A stretch of 64,000 nt of DNA, taken from contig PYSS01000067.1 of assembly GCA_003049465.1 (NCBI GenBank), forward strand, positions 151,110-215,109, read 5' to 3'. Numbering within the stretch: the first letter of the stretch is position 1; every line of letters begins with the position of its first letter. Positions 10,298 through 21,352 of the stretch are shown here, piece by piece. Below the pieces are notes generated by a model. It did not search any database and was not told where the DNA came from. It saw nothing but the letters and a program-made list of their open reading frames with translations. The stretch is from Magnaporthiopsis rhizophila. Its lineage: Eukaryota > Ascomycota > Sordariomycetes > Magnaporthales > Magnaporthaceae. The translations under genes were made by a program, and so were the position numbers.

Positions 10298-12034
10298 TTA
10301 GATGCCCGAGTCCTCGAGCTTGATATTGTGCTTTCCAACGAAGCCCCTCCAAGGATCGCAGGTGCGCTCGAGCTCGTTGGCGTTGATGAGATTCTTGGAC
10401 TCGATCTCGTCGCGGCGCACGATGAACTGCATGGCGAAACCCTGGGCCGTGTGCCAGCCGATGTGGCAGTGCATCAGCCAGGCGCCCGGGTTGTCCGTGT
10501 AGATGGCCAGGACCAGGTGGCCGGCCGCGGGCAATATGGCCGTGTCGCGGCGCATGGGGTTGTCCAGGCGCAGCGGGGTGACGCCGGGCTTGTAGTGACC
10601 GGGGCCCTGGGCCAGGACCGAGTAGTCGAAGCCGTGCAGGTGGATGGGGTGGGCGACGGCAAAGTCAGTCTGGATGATGACGTAGGCCCACCTGTCGGCC
10701 TCGGGCAGTTCCATGACGGCGTTGCTGCGCGCAAAGGCCGTCGTCTGGTTCTCCGCCAGCTGTCTGAGGGTCGGGTTGGACCAGTCGACCTCCATGGTGG
10801 TGGAGTTGAGGAACCAGCGGAACAGGTTCTTGGCGTTGAGGCCCGCCGTAGCCACCTTGAGCCCCTCCCAGGCGGGCTCGTCGACCTTCTTGACGATGAT
10901 GGGCTTCATGGCGGCCTGGGGCTGGTCCTCGCACGCGTCGACGTAGGTGTGGCCCGTAGTCTTGGGCACGCCCTTGCTGTCGCCGTAGTGGATGATGCCG
11001 CGGACGTTGGACGCCATCTCGACCTCGCCGCACGCGCTCTGCGGGATGGCGCGGAACCAAAAGTCCGAGGCCACGGCGGCCTGGTCGGCCTTGACAATGA
11101 CGTCGTAGCGCTGGCCCATGCCGATGTTGACCATGGTGGCCTCGTACGGCTCGATGGGGATGAAGTCGGCCGCGATGACGGTCATGGTGTGGTTGTCGAT
11201 GCCGAACTTGAAGTAGTTGTCGATGGCCGAATTGACGATGCGCATGCGGTACGACTTTCCGGGCTCGAACTTGGTCTCCCAGCGCTTGCCCGTCTGGTTG
11301 CCCTCGGGGCCGTACACGTTCATGCCGTTGATCAGCGCGTTCTCGAGCTTGGGCGGGCCCTGCGTCTCGGCCTGGTGCCAGAGCTCGTCGACCGTCTTGT
11401 GGCCCCAGTCGGTGAGCATGACGATGCCGACGTCCTCGTCGTAGTTGGCGCTGGCGGGGCCGTTGATGATGATGCCGCCGAAGACGCCCTGCCACGCCTG
11501 CAGCGCAAAGTGCGAGTGGTACCACGAGGAGCCGTAGTTGGTGGCCTTCCACTTGTACGTGAAGGTCTCGCCCGGCACAGAGGGGCACTGTGTGATGGAC
11601 GTGACACCATCGCTCATGATGGTGCCCTTTTGGTGCAGGCCGTGCCAGTGGAAGCTGGTGCCGTTGATGCTCTTGGTAAGCTTGTTGGTGACGTGCACGA
11701 CGACGTCGTCACCCCAGTCGACCACGAGGGTCGGGCCCGGAATTGTGCCGTTGACGGTCTGGGCGTAGCGTGGCACGCCGTCGGGCGAGACGGTGACCTC
11801 GTCCGTGAGCTCCAGCCAGAACTCCTTGGTGACGCCCGTGTTAGGGTGCTTGCCAGTGTAGTAGTCGCTGTGAATGTCGAAGTCACACCACTTGCTGCGA
11901 GTGGTGGGGGTGTTGCCTGCGCAAGCCGCTGCTCGTGGCTGGATCCAGGACTCTGCGGTCTGCTGCAGCTCCACGATGGGAGATGCGAGGCCGAGAGCGG
12001 CAAGAGTTAGGAGTATGAGCGAATGGCGAGCCAT
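10298..12034 (-). CDS. Secreted laccase / ascomycete multicopper oxidase
   Basis: A single-exon gene of 578 residues. It should oxidise phenolic substrates with reduction of oxygen to water, outside the cell. A signal peptide (residues 1 to about 17, cut near LAS-PIVEL) is followed by three cupredoxin domains. All four copper-ligand motifs are intact: HWHG (129-132), WYHSHF (171-176), HPIHLHGFDY and WLMHCHIGWHTAQGF near the C-terminus. The cysteine of HCH supplies the type-1 copper ligand. Several N-glycosylation sites are visible (NGT, NQT, NHT, NST). The protein ends DSGI, matching the conserved C-terminal plug (DSGL/I/V) of ascomycete laccases. Length is normal for the family. The gene is divergent from the small secreted protein gene at 14970, across 2.9 kb. 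A TATA-like element lies about 170 bp upstream of the ATG. Whether the physiological role is lignin or phenol oxidation, pigment formation or detoxification cannot be read from the sequence. Confidence 0.96.
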   Translation of the reverse strand: MARHSLILLTLAALGLASPIVELQQTAESWIQPRAAACAGNTPTTRSKWCDFDIHSDYYTGKHPNTGVTKEFWLELTDEVTVSPDGVPRYAQTVNGTIPGPTLVVDWGDDVVVHVTNKLTKSINGTSFHWHGLHQKGTIMSDGVTSITQCPSVPGETFTYKWKATNYGSSWYHSHFALQAWQGVFGGIIINGPASANYDEDVGIVMLTDWGHKTVDELWHQAETQGPPKLENALINGMNVYGPEGNQTGKRWETKFEPGKSYRMRIVNSAIDNYFKFGIDNHTMTVIAADFIPIEPYEATMVNIGMGQRYDVIVKADQAAVASDFWFRAIPQSACGEVEMASNVRGIIHYGDSKGVPKTTGHTYVDACEDQPQAAMKPIIVKKVDEPAWEGLKVATAGLNAKNLFRWFLNSTTMEVDWSNPTLRQLAENQTTAFARSNAVMELPEADRWAYVIIQTDFAVAHPIHLHGFDYSVLAQGPGHYKPGVTPLRLDNPMRRDTAILPAAGHLVLAIYTDNPGAWLMHCHIGWHTAQGFAMQFIVRRDEIESKNLINANELERTCDPWRGFVGKHNIKLEDSGI

Positions 12035-14969
12035 CTCGAAAATACGGATGGCTGATGAGTGTAAGAAAAAAACAAAAAGAGTGTAAATATGGTGGTGGGT
12101 CCGGAGAGAACGAGTGTCGGGGATTCAGGGGCACAGAGAAGGGTGCGAGGCCTGGTGAGGAGAGAGACATTCCCAGCATCGAAAGGCGCATCAACGCATC
12201 TTTATATATCGTCCATGGCCGCCTGCCTATTCCCGCATCGTGACGCGACAGCCGCGAGCATATGGCAGCGTGCGCATCCATCACAAGGAGCCTCCTCTCA
12301 GCCCTCCGGACCTGGCCATGCCGCCGCCAACCCCCTATCGCTGGCATGTGTGGTGTTTCCACAAATCCAAAGGAGAGGAGGAGTCCAATGCTCTCAGACC
12401 TCCCCGTGATACCACGAACCCACGAGCCCACCACATCTGAAGTCGTCCCCTGTACCGGCTGACTCGAAAATGGCCGAACCCAGTGCGTTGGAATTTTCGC
12501 AGGGGAGACCTAGGGCGTCTGCAATCCACTTGTCTCGCAGGCGTCCGTCCGTCCGAACAGGCAGCGCTTGCGCGGCTAATCATGCCCTCTACTCTCGGAT
12601 AAACGAAGGCAGAGCCCTCAAGGCTGATATGGGGTGGGGGTTCTGGGCTATGGACTTTTGAGGGTGTATTAGCTTGCAGGCACAGAAGGCACACGTTCAG
12701 TTATTCCCTTCCCCAGTACGGCAAAAGTACAAAATTGGGGAAATCCGCAAAGTTGGCGACTGCGTCCCAGGCGTATCGCCGAGCTTCGGCTAGGGCATCT
12801 TCGGTATGCCGCTCGCCGTAGGGCGAGAGGACGCATATAGAAGAACGCTTGGCGGCCGATATACGACAATCACCGGACCCCGTCTCCGTCCCCGCCCGCC
12901 ACCCCATCTCGTGCCATTATCATCGCGACCCCTCCCGGGGAGCAAGGATGCACCGATGGAATTGTAGGGTAGGGAGGTATTGAGCCATGTGCGGCCTTCT
13001 CCTTTGACTTTTTTGCACACTGTCTCGCGTTGACCCTGGCGGATCCGGGACATGGACGCGTCTCGGTACGTCTCCTGGCGCGGCCGAGGGCTAGAAGAGC
13101 AAGATCAAGGCGGTGATTCGGGGCTGCTGCACGCTTGGACCTTGGCAACGTGCCGGCGGCTGGCGGGAGGGATGATACGACAAAAATGGATAGGCGGCGC
13201 GAGGCGGCGGACTCCGCGGTGATGCCTCTCGTTTTGGACGTGAAGGTTTGGGAACGTTGGCATTTTTTTGGAATGTTCAGATCAAGCGAGATAGCTGTAC
13301 GGCAGGACCAGGTTGGTCGAGCTGGCGGATAAGGCATAAAAATATCAGGATAACAGACGTTTAGCCCGCTCAGTAGGCTCAGCCGCCTGGTTGACCCTTG
13401 AGCTAGAGTGGGGGGCTTCTTTGCGTCGTCCGAACCTTCAAGGCCGGGGACTGCGGAAGAAGTGCGGAAGAAGAAATAGGCGGGAGGGGAATGACGGAGT
13501 AGCACACAACTGACTGACGGTGACGCGGTTGACTTGGCCACATCTGGAGCCTTTTTGGGAAGCCGGTGAGGATACGTCGGCGGCTCGAGGGTGAAAGAAG
13601 CAAAACACCCCGAAAAAAAATCATGGATGGAGTCAATCGCCATCGCCATCTCCATCGATTTTGGGGCATGGTGGGTCCCCTGCCTGGGCGGAAGCCCTTC
13701 CGTAGCCAATGGGATGACCTGCTGCCCTGAGTCGCTGCGGCCCGCAGTGGGGACTCCCTTTTCGTCTGGGCAGGCAAAGATCCGCACCCCAGCGCACGTT
13801 CCCACTTCTCGACGTCCTAGCTTCCAGTCCAACAGCACCTTCGCGATAAATACCGTCTTTGATCACGGACTGGGGCTGCACAGCACGTGCGTTCGCAGCT
13901 CTTGGCGGGCTCCAGCTACATTATATGCCGGGTGTGGCATATGCCGTGTCGGTGTTTATGCTTAGCGTGCGGGGCCTGTCCATTACCGCGAGCGTCCAAC
14001 CGTACGATCCTCTTCTTGCTTTCTGAGCCCCCTTATTTCCCGTCCGGGCCCTGGCACAACAAACGCCCACGCGCCTACACCCTCTTGCTGCCCATGACTA
14101 GTGCTCTGCAGATCTAGAGGGGCCTGGAGAGCGCAGCGGCCCCGTCGTGAGCCTCATAGGATTTAATATATCGGGCCGGAATGTCACGTCGAAATCGTCT
14201 CCGCTGTCCACCACTGCCCCCGACTCGGGCGCTTTGGTCACATGAAAGCGACGGCAGCGACATGGTCAACCCCAAGGACTCGGTGGTCTCTGCCCCCGGC
14301 AGGCAAGGCGGAGACCTAGGTGGAGCCTCATAACTGCTGTCGATAACTGCCGATATTCCGGCGGGCTCGCGATGGGGTCCGTCCTCTCCCTCTCACCAGG
14401 CCATGGGACCCGTAGAAACCCCGACCAAGCGCACTGTCGCCCAGGCCTTCTCTCTCCACTCTTTGTATCTCAGGATAGCTACCTGGGCTCACGGGCCCTT
14501 GGTACGGCGGAACCACCGGATACGGGCAGCCGGCCACCTGCGTGTGTGCGGCGCCCACCATCCGCCGATAATCGCACAAGACGGCCGCACTATATCTGAG
14601 AATGACAATGGCTGCCAAGGATTCAAGTGCGAGGAGGCGCGTGCGCCGATTTACTTCCGATATCCATCTCGCACCCGGCCAGGCTCCTATTCAGGGGCAA
14701 TGTCGGCGGTGGTGTCCTAACCTCGAGAAAGATAAAGGCACCGGGCAGGACGTTCCACCCGTCCCGTCCTGCTCCCTTCTCCTCCCCTCCCTTGCCTTAG
14801 CAGCGAAGTTCCCTCACAATCCACCGAAGTTCTGCCCTGACCACGCTCTTTCTCAGCCAACAAACTCTTGTTCGCTTAGACGACAAGCACCACTCTCGTT
14901 CCCCTACAGACTTTCGCTTTTTCGCACCACTAGCCCACCTAGACACCCCATCACCACAAATCTTTCAAC
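12035..14969. other. Intergenic region between the divergent laccase and secreted-protein genes
   Basis: About 2.9 kb. It must contain both promoters. The right end (about 14750-14969) is a CT/CA-rich leader typical of highly expressed fungal genes. A minus-strand 322-codon open frame (13838-12870) is long but lacks domains, signal peptide and third-position bias, so I do not call it a gene. No repeats stand out. Confidence 0.5.
12201..12208 (-). promoter_or_regulatory. TATA-box candidate of the laccase gene
   Basis: Minus-strand TATATAAA, about 170 bp upstream of the laccase ATG at 12034, a plausible spacing for a fungal gene with a leader of about 100 nt. This is an inference from position and sequence only. 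Confidence 0.5.
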
Positions 14970-15880
14970 ATGATGGACATTCTCCCCGTCGTCGCCAGCG
15001 CCATGTCGCTGTTCTCAGTCGTCTCCGGTTTGGCTCTGGCTCAGCTCCCTGACGGGCAGAACTTCGACCTGTTTGCCTATGGAGGCGGCCTAGGCGGCGT
15101 CAGGCTGTGCGCCAAGAAAGATGGTACGTTTCCTGGAGAAGGCGCAGCTCCCTTGTGTAGATCAAACTGACGATATGTCCCGTGTTCCACTTTTTTTTTT
15201 GCAGGCGCCGCGTACCTGGTTGACACCACCAAGGTTGATATCGCCAAGGCAGGGGTCGAGCCTGTCCAGTGTACGTTGCAGAACCATGAACATGCCTCGT
15301 GGCATCGCCACAAGTTTTCCATCCCAGCTTCCGAACACTGGCCCACATCACCGTGGATACAAGCATTCAACCTCCTTTCCTCCAGCCAAACGGTGCCCCC
15401 ACACGGCGTCATGTCCCCCAAACCTAATTGCGAACCCAGAATATAAACTCCGACGCGAAACCCGGAAACTCTCGCGGCTAACTCCCCACTCCCTTTTTTC
15501 CCGCAGTCACCAAGCAAGGCAGCTCCTGGCTGGCTACGACCGACGGCGCCAACGGCGGTGTCAAGCTCAACATGGCCCAGTTCTTCGTGCCCCGCCCCAA
15601 CGCCGCCTCGAAGTCCGTCGGCTTCCTCCCCGTTGACGCGGACCCGGCAAAGGTCGGCCAGGCCGAGACCAAAGGCTTCGAGTTCTACGGCAAGCTAGCG
15701 CTGCACGTCGACCGGGAATCGGGTGCCCTCCAGACGTCATTCTATGCCCAGCCCACCGATGAAGAGGGTGTCAAGGCCCTCGTCTGGAACGCCACCAACG
15801 ACAAGGGCGTCAAGAACAACCAGGTCGAGCTCCGGACCGTCCCGCCCTCGTCCGGCCCCGCCATCGCCGCCTCTGCGTAA
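14970..15880 (+). CDS. Small secreted protein of unknown function
   Basis: Three exons, 14970-15123, 15205-15270 and 15507-15880, keep phase and give 197 residues. Introns are 81 and 236 bp; the first ends in a T10-GCAG acceptor and the second in CCCGCAG. The N-terminus (MMDILPVVASAMSLFSVVSGLALAQ) is a clear signal peptide cut near residue 24. The mature protein of about 170 residues is Gly/Ala/Lys-rich with a single cysteine, one NAT glycosylation site and no catalytic motif I know. It looks like a secreted or wall-associated beta-rich protein. The leader upstream is pyrimidine-rich with TCAACATG at the start, suggesting strong expression. A second ATG follows directly (ATGATG), so translation could begin one codon later. 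I do not recognise the family. Confidence 0.8.
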
Positions 15881-18008
15881 ATGCAGCAAACCCAAAAAAA
15901 AGCCTTTGGTGGGTGGCTAACGGTCAGTCGGTGATTTCTAGAAAAACCCTCTTTGTGCCGCTTTTTGGATCGCATTCTTCTTGTATTCTTTTGCACCTAT
16001 CTGTAGAGGTGGCTATCTCGGTACGCAGGCGGTGAATCAAGGCTAGAATATGCGGCGCATTGATGTCGAGACATTGTAAGCTTTTGAACGTTGCCAAGCT
16101 TGAAATCTCGCCCGTGTGGTGGCCTTGTATGCGGTGCCAACTCGGCCGCTGCGGAGGGCAACACTGCGAATATTCGTGCCGGGTTTTTGGACATGGCTGT
16201 GATGGGGTAGGGTGATGTGTAAATAGGCTGTTCTCCAGCAGGTGGAGGTACTGCCCCCTCGAGAAGATTAGCGACAGGCGCGAGTGTCCTTGCAGCGCCA
16301 GAAGAAGGCAGGATGTCTATCAGATGCAGCCGAGCGAGCGAGGAGGAATCGCCGAGGTGAAGCCAAGGAACCCATCGCAACCGGTCAAGCGGAAGACCTC
16401 GAGTTCGCCATCCATAGCCGCCGTCGTGAGGACACTCCATCCCCCTCCGTTCATCTCCCTCATCCGACCGAGATCAAGGGGCAGACGCCGAGGGACTATG
16501 GATCTGGTCCCCAAGCTAAAAGTTCCCAGTCAAGCTCCTCAGTGGTTCACGAACGACCACCAAACCCTGCGGGGGAAGTAACTTTCGATGACTCTGACGA
16601 GGGACAGAACAAGCTATGCTCCCCGATGGCACGCAGGGCAAGGAGGATATTGGACATGCCGATGGCGTTAAAATGAAGGGTTTTTTGGGTTCGGGTCCAT
16701 TTTTTTAGTAACCTATCGGTCCATATGGGTACCCTGTGGAGGCGAGACTGTCTTGGTTGGCCCCGGTGCCGCCCTGCGTCATCACAAGTTGCCGGCGGCG
16801 GCGGCGTCGCTTGCTGCGTGTCCAGTCGAAGCCGGAATGTGCTGCGACGGAGGGTTGAACTCCCAGGGACCGGGTTTCGTCGGACATGAGGCGCGTGGCG
16901 TCGGGCATTCTTTGCATGGCATCGTCTACACCGCATAATGCGTCGCTCTCTGAGGAGCCGCATTTTAATTGCGGCTAGCACCTCTTGTAAATTCTGTGCT
17001 CCGCCGCCAGGATCCGGCTTGACTCTGCTAACCGGAGGAGGAAATGAGGGAGGCCCCCGGACATGGCCGCGGAAGACAGGGAAGACGTCGAGAAAGTCTC
17101 CTCGAACTGCGTGAGCAAAGAGGCGTCCAGGATGACGACCGATGCCACTGGGAGCAGCAGGGGGCGGCGAGAAGGCGATAGGCGAGACGGATGTTGTGGA
17201 TGCTAGCGGTGTTACCTCGTACCACCAGAGACCATCGAGCTCGGGGGTCGGCCGTGCTAGGGAGCCTCGTTAACATCGACACACGGCTCGTGAGTGCCGC
17301 CTTCGACATTCAATTAGGACAACACAACTTCCAAGGGAGCTGCTAGGCACAGGGGATGCGGCGAAAGTGTTCGGTAAACTGCAAAATATATCTGTGAGGA
17401 TCCTGGGTAGGAGTCAGCCTTAGATACACAGATGGCACAGTTGCACGGAGGTTGCTGTCTACCTAGGCGGGTAGCAAAACAGCGAGGCCTGCAATACAGA
17501 ATGGAGCACAAAAGAAACCTCCAGATAAACACTTCACATTTAGTAACAAGAAACGCTGCAAACGCTAAAAACATAATATTAAACTGCCAAATTACACGTC
17601 GCCATCATTATCGTCCTACATGAATATCGTTTCCCTTTCCCAATCTTTTTACAAAACACCCCCACGTACATGCCCGTTTTGTCGGTCTTCCACCGCCGTC
17701 ACCTCGTGATATCGTATGCCAGCGTGGCCGCAAGGCTCTCGTTCTTCTAGACAAAAACAGGAAAAAGAAACAAAAAATAGAAACAGAAACATATGAAATG
17801 ATACATGGTGGTTTAGGTTTTTTCTTTTTTGTAAAACAAAATTTTGTATGCAAAAAGCCAGCCTTTTTTTTTCAATTAGGATTTTGATACCAGGGACAAA
17901 GGGGAGAAAAAAGCAGAAAAAAAATAAAAGGATGAGGCAGAACAAAAGAAATAGGTAGGTAACGAGCGAAGTATTGGTTTGGGCAACAAAGGAAAATCGA
18001 AACATCGC
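15881..18008. other. Intergenic region between convergent secreted-protein and coiled-coil genes
   Basis: About 2.1 kb. A plus-strand 130-codon frame (16284-16676) is rich in Ser, Arg and Pro and has no domain. Sequence from about 17340 to 18000 is AT-rich with many short A and T runs and is the 3' side of the coiled-coil gene. No RNA gene or transposon was recognised. Confidence 0.45.
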
Positions 18009-18166
18009 TCACGTCTGGCTCTCTGCGCCATTGCGGGAGGAGCTGCGAGACGTGCGAGCCTCTTTGAGCTCGTTTTTCTTCATGACTTGCCTGGGCAGAC
18101 GAGAATGGATTGGGTCAGCTTTCCGTTGGGACTTTCAATCATGACTGACAAAGGAAATGGAGAAGG

Positions 18167-18219
<53 letters not shown>

Positions 18220-21200
18220 ACATCCTGCCACGGTCCTGCGACGGTCGGACAAAGAAGAAGCCCTCCTTGGCCTTCTTCTTGGCCTCCTTGCGCGACTTGG
18301 CCGCCTCGGCGATCTTGGTCTTGAGCGCGTCGACGTGCGCATTCAAGCGCTGCACCTCGGTCATGGCCGCCTGCAGCGCCGCCTGGGCCTCGGCCGTCTC
18401 CTGCTGGGCGAGCGCGATCTTGGACGCCAGGGCCGCCGACTGGGCCGCCGCCTCGTCGCGCAGCTCGGGGATCCGCCTGGCCTCGGCTTCGAGCGCCACC
18501 TCGAGGCGCGCCTTCTCCGTGGCCAGGGCCGCGAGCTTGCTGTCGGCCTCGGCCGCTTTGTTCTCCACCTCGGCCTGCAGCGCGCTGACCCTGTCGGCCA
18601 GCTCGTCCTTCTCCCTGCCGAACTTGATGACGGCGGCCGTGTAGTCCTCGGGCGTCTTGTCCTGAAGATCCTTGAGCTCCGCCTGGATCTTGGCCGCCTC
18701 GGCCTCGGCCGCGTTGATCTTGACCTGCAGCTCCGCCAGGGACTTTTCGTTGGCCTCCTTGGCGGCCGCCACCTCCTTCTCCGTCATCTCCTTGGCCTCC
18801 GCCAGCTGCCTGTCCTTCTCGATCTCGATGGTGGCGATCTTGTTGGTGAGCGCGGTGACAACCATCTCGCCCTGCTCCTTGGTGGTCGCGAGCTCCTTCT
18901 CCTTCTCGTCCTTGGCGGCGGTGAGGATGACCACCTCAGTGGAGAGGCCGTTCTTCTCGGTCGTCAGGGTCGTGATCTGCGTGTCCTTCTCGGCCGTGGC
19001 CTTCTCCAGGTCGTCGACCCTGGCCTGCTTGTTCTTGATCTCCTCCTCGACGTTGGCGACCTTGGTCTCCAAGACGGCCTTCTCGCCCTCCAGCGTGGCG
19101 ATGGTGACCCTCATCCTGGAGCCGTCGTCCTCCAGCTCCGCGATCCTCTTCTCCGCCTCGGCCTTGGCCAGCTGGAGCGCCGTCTTCTCTTCGGTGAGCA
19201 CGACGACCTCGGCCTTGGACCTCGTCAGCTCGACGTTGAGTTCGTCGCGCTCCTTGGTCAGATCCTCAATCGCCATGGCCTTGTTCTTGACCTCGGCCTC
19301 GAATCCGTTCACCTTGATCTCCAGAACCTCGCGCACCATCTCGCTGGCGGCCAGGCGCTCAATGGTGACGATCTCGGACTGTGACTTGGCCGCGCGGACG
19401 TCGGCGACCTCCTGCTCCAGGATGCTGATACGGGCCTCGGCCTCGATCCTGGAGTCACGGGCCTGGTCGCGCTCGATTTCGGCCTGCGCCAGGAGGGTGC
19501 AGCGGTCCTCGAGCAGCTTGCTCTGCTCCAGCAGCGTCTCCCTGACTCCAGCCAGGTCCTTGGCCTGGCGCTCGATCTGGTACTGCAGCTCCTCGCTGCG
19601 GCGAGCAAGCTCGTCGCTCCGGCTGCGCTCCTGGTCGCGCGCCAGAACCAAGGCCTGCATGTCGTTCTCCTGCCTCTCGCGCTGTGCCTGCATGACGGAG
19701 AGCCGCTCGAGTGCGCCGTTGAGTTGTTCCTGTTTCTCCCGAGCCTCAGCCTCGCGCTGTGCCTGCATGACAGACAGACGCTCAAGTGCACCACTGAGCT
19801 GCTCCTTGGACTCCTGGGCCTGCTGGGCCTCGGCCTCGCGCTGGGCCTGCATGACCGAGAGACGTTCGAGCGCGCCGCTCAATTGCTCCTTGGATGCCAG
19901 AGCCTCGGCGGTAGCGACGGCAGCGGCCGCAGCCGCGGCAGCCTCAGCCTCACGCGTTTGCTTGGCGGGCGACGGGCTGCGGGCACGGATGAGGGCCATC
20001 TTGGACTCGGCCTCTTCCCGCAGCTGGCGCTCCAGGTCGGCAATCTTGTCGAGGAGGTCGGCCTCGATGCGTTGGCGGCGGCGGACCTCTTCCTCGCGCC
20101 GCTTGATCTGCTCATCGGACTCCTTGGGTGCCGGCGGGGCGATGACCTCAATGTGCAGGGTACGGCGGCCCGCCTCGGAGCGTGTCGATGGGGCTGGGCG
20201 CGGGGGCGGAGGCGGAGCGCCCTTGTTTGCAATGATGCGCTCCAGCGCGCGGGTGCTAGGAGGGGAGTTCGGGCGGTTGTCACCATGGTTCTGGTGGCGG
20301 CGGTTTGGCGGCGGCGGAGGCAGCGCCGTGAGCGCCCTCTTGTCGCTGTCCCTGTTGCTGTTGCTGCGGGCGAGGGTGTTGTTGCCGCTGTTGGGCAGGT
20401 GAACCTTGGTCTTCCTCGACGGCTGGGTGGTGTAGCTGACAGTGGTGTCGGACTCGGTGGTGGTGACCTCGGTGTTCTCGGAGAGGTCAGTGTCGCTGAA
20501 ATCAGACTCGGACTGGCGGCGTGAGTCGGGGATGTACTCGATCTCGCGCGGGCTTTGACGCGGCGACGACGGCAGCGACTGATGGTAGGCGGCGGGTCGC
20601 CGCCTGATCATCTCATTGTGCTCCTCCCGCGCGTCGGGCTCATCCAGCTCGTCCCAGCCACCCGGCATGGAGTAGGGGAGACGGCCGGCGCTCTGAGGAG
20701 GAGACGGTAGCTGCGGCCTCTCGATCTTCTGAGCTGGTCGGAAAGACAGGCCCCCAGGACGCCTTGGAGGAATGATCTCGCTGTCAGTCAGCGATGACAC
20801 AGTAGACGGCGTGCTGGTCGCGTCGGAGGAGGGCGGCGGCGGGATTGGCGGCCTGTGTTGGTAAGTGTGCTGCCCTGAGGGGTGGGAGGAAGAGGGCTTC
20901 AGTGCGGGCCTCAGCGAGATGCGGGCCGGCTTCTTCTGCTCCTGTTGCTGGTGCCGGTTGTGCTGATTGTGCTGGTGCTGCTGGTGCTGGCCGTTCTGAG
21001 TCGGCTCCGAGCTCTGCCGCGATAGCGTCTGCAGTGCCGATGAGGAGTGCGAGGTCGGGAAGCTGACCTTTGGCCTCCTGGGAGCGAAGGCGGGCTTGCT
21101 CACAACACGGGGCGGCGAGCCAATCTCAGAACCGCCAGCGGAGGCGGCGTTGGTGTTGACAGAGAGCTCGGACTCGGTGAGACTCGACCGCCTCCTTCTC

Positions 21201-21352
21201 AAGACCTGCTGCTGCTGAGGGGCGACGGGGACCATGCTGCCGGCGGCGCCCGACAGCCGGGACCTCAGCCTGTCCGAGGTCGACTGGTCGTCCATGCTGT
21301 TCCTGGGCCTCTCCATGACAGATATGTCTGTCCTCAGGCTTGGCCTCATCAT
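18009..21352 (-). CDS. Long coiled-coil protein with disordered N-terminal half
   Basis: Two exons, 21352-18222 and 18090-18009, give 1070 residues. Residues 1 to about 400 are disordered, rich in Ser, Pro, Arg and Gln, with polyproline patches (PPPRPAPS). From about 405 onward the protein is almost continuous heptad coiled coil rich in Glu, Ala, Lys and Leu. Residues about 482-558 hold three near-identical copies built on EQLSGALERLSVMQAQRE. The intron (18221-18091) has donor GTGAGT and acceptor TGCCCAG and keeps phase. Its final exon adds QVMKKNELKEARTSRSSSRNG and a stop. Without splicing the frame would stop one codon after the donor. The start is the first ATG of the motif-bearing segment (MMRPSLRTD). 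The frame stays open upstream to 21928, but that part looks like leader. Such architecture fits cytoskeletal or scaffold proteins; I cannot name one. Confidence 0.82.
18091..18221 (-). other. Intron with U50 tract right after the 5' splice site
   Basis: In gene sense the intron reads GTGAG followed at once by 50 T residues (plus-strand A run 18167-18216), then a CT-rich stretch and a CCCAG acceptor. Both borders keep the reading phase. U-rich sequence just downstream of weak donors is known to aid U1 snRNP recruitment through TIA-1/Nam8-type proteins; applying that here is inference. Confidence 0.7.
18167..18216. repeat. Poly(A) run of 50 (poly-T in gene sense)
   Basis: The longest clean homopolymer in the window, wholly inside the intron of the coiled-coil gene. 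Exact length is likely unreliable in the assembly. Confidence 0.9.
19677..19900 (-). repeat. Three tandem copies of a coiled-coil coding unit
   Basis: Three copies of a segment encoding LERLSVMQAQRE and its flanks, starting at 19677, 19752 and 19836, so spaced 75 and 84 nt (25 and 28 codons). The copies are near-identical at DNA level, indicating recent tandem duplication within the coding sequence. The spacings are not both multiples of seven residues, so each unit shifts the heptad register. Confidence 0.85.

Noticed and set aside
10262..12010. 582-codon open frame on the plus strand opposite the laccase
   Set aside because: It is the antisense shadow of the laccase, whose copper motifs are intact. 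The plus translation is low-complexity Val/Asp/Leu/Gly, as expected from reversing GC-biased codons.
12870..13838. 322-codon minus frame in the laccase upstream region
   Set aside because: No domain, signal peptide, splice context or third-position bias; composition matches non-coding DNA.
18335..20524. Long plus-strand frames over the coiled-coil gene (up to 576 codons)
   Set aside because: Antisense shadows of a repetitive GC-rich coding sequence; they are Ser/Leu-rich low complexity with no domain.
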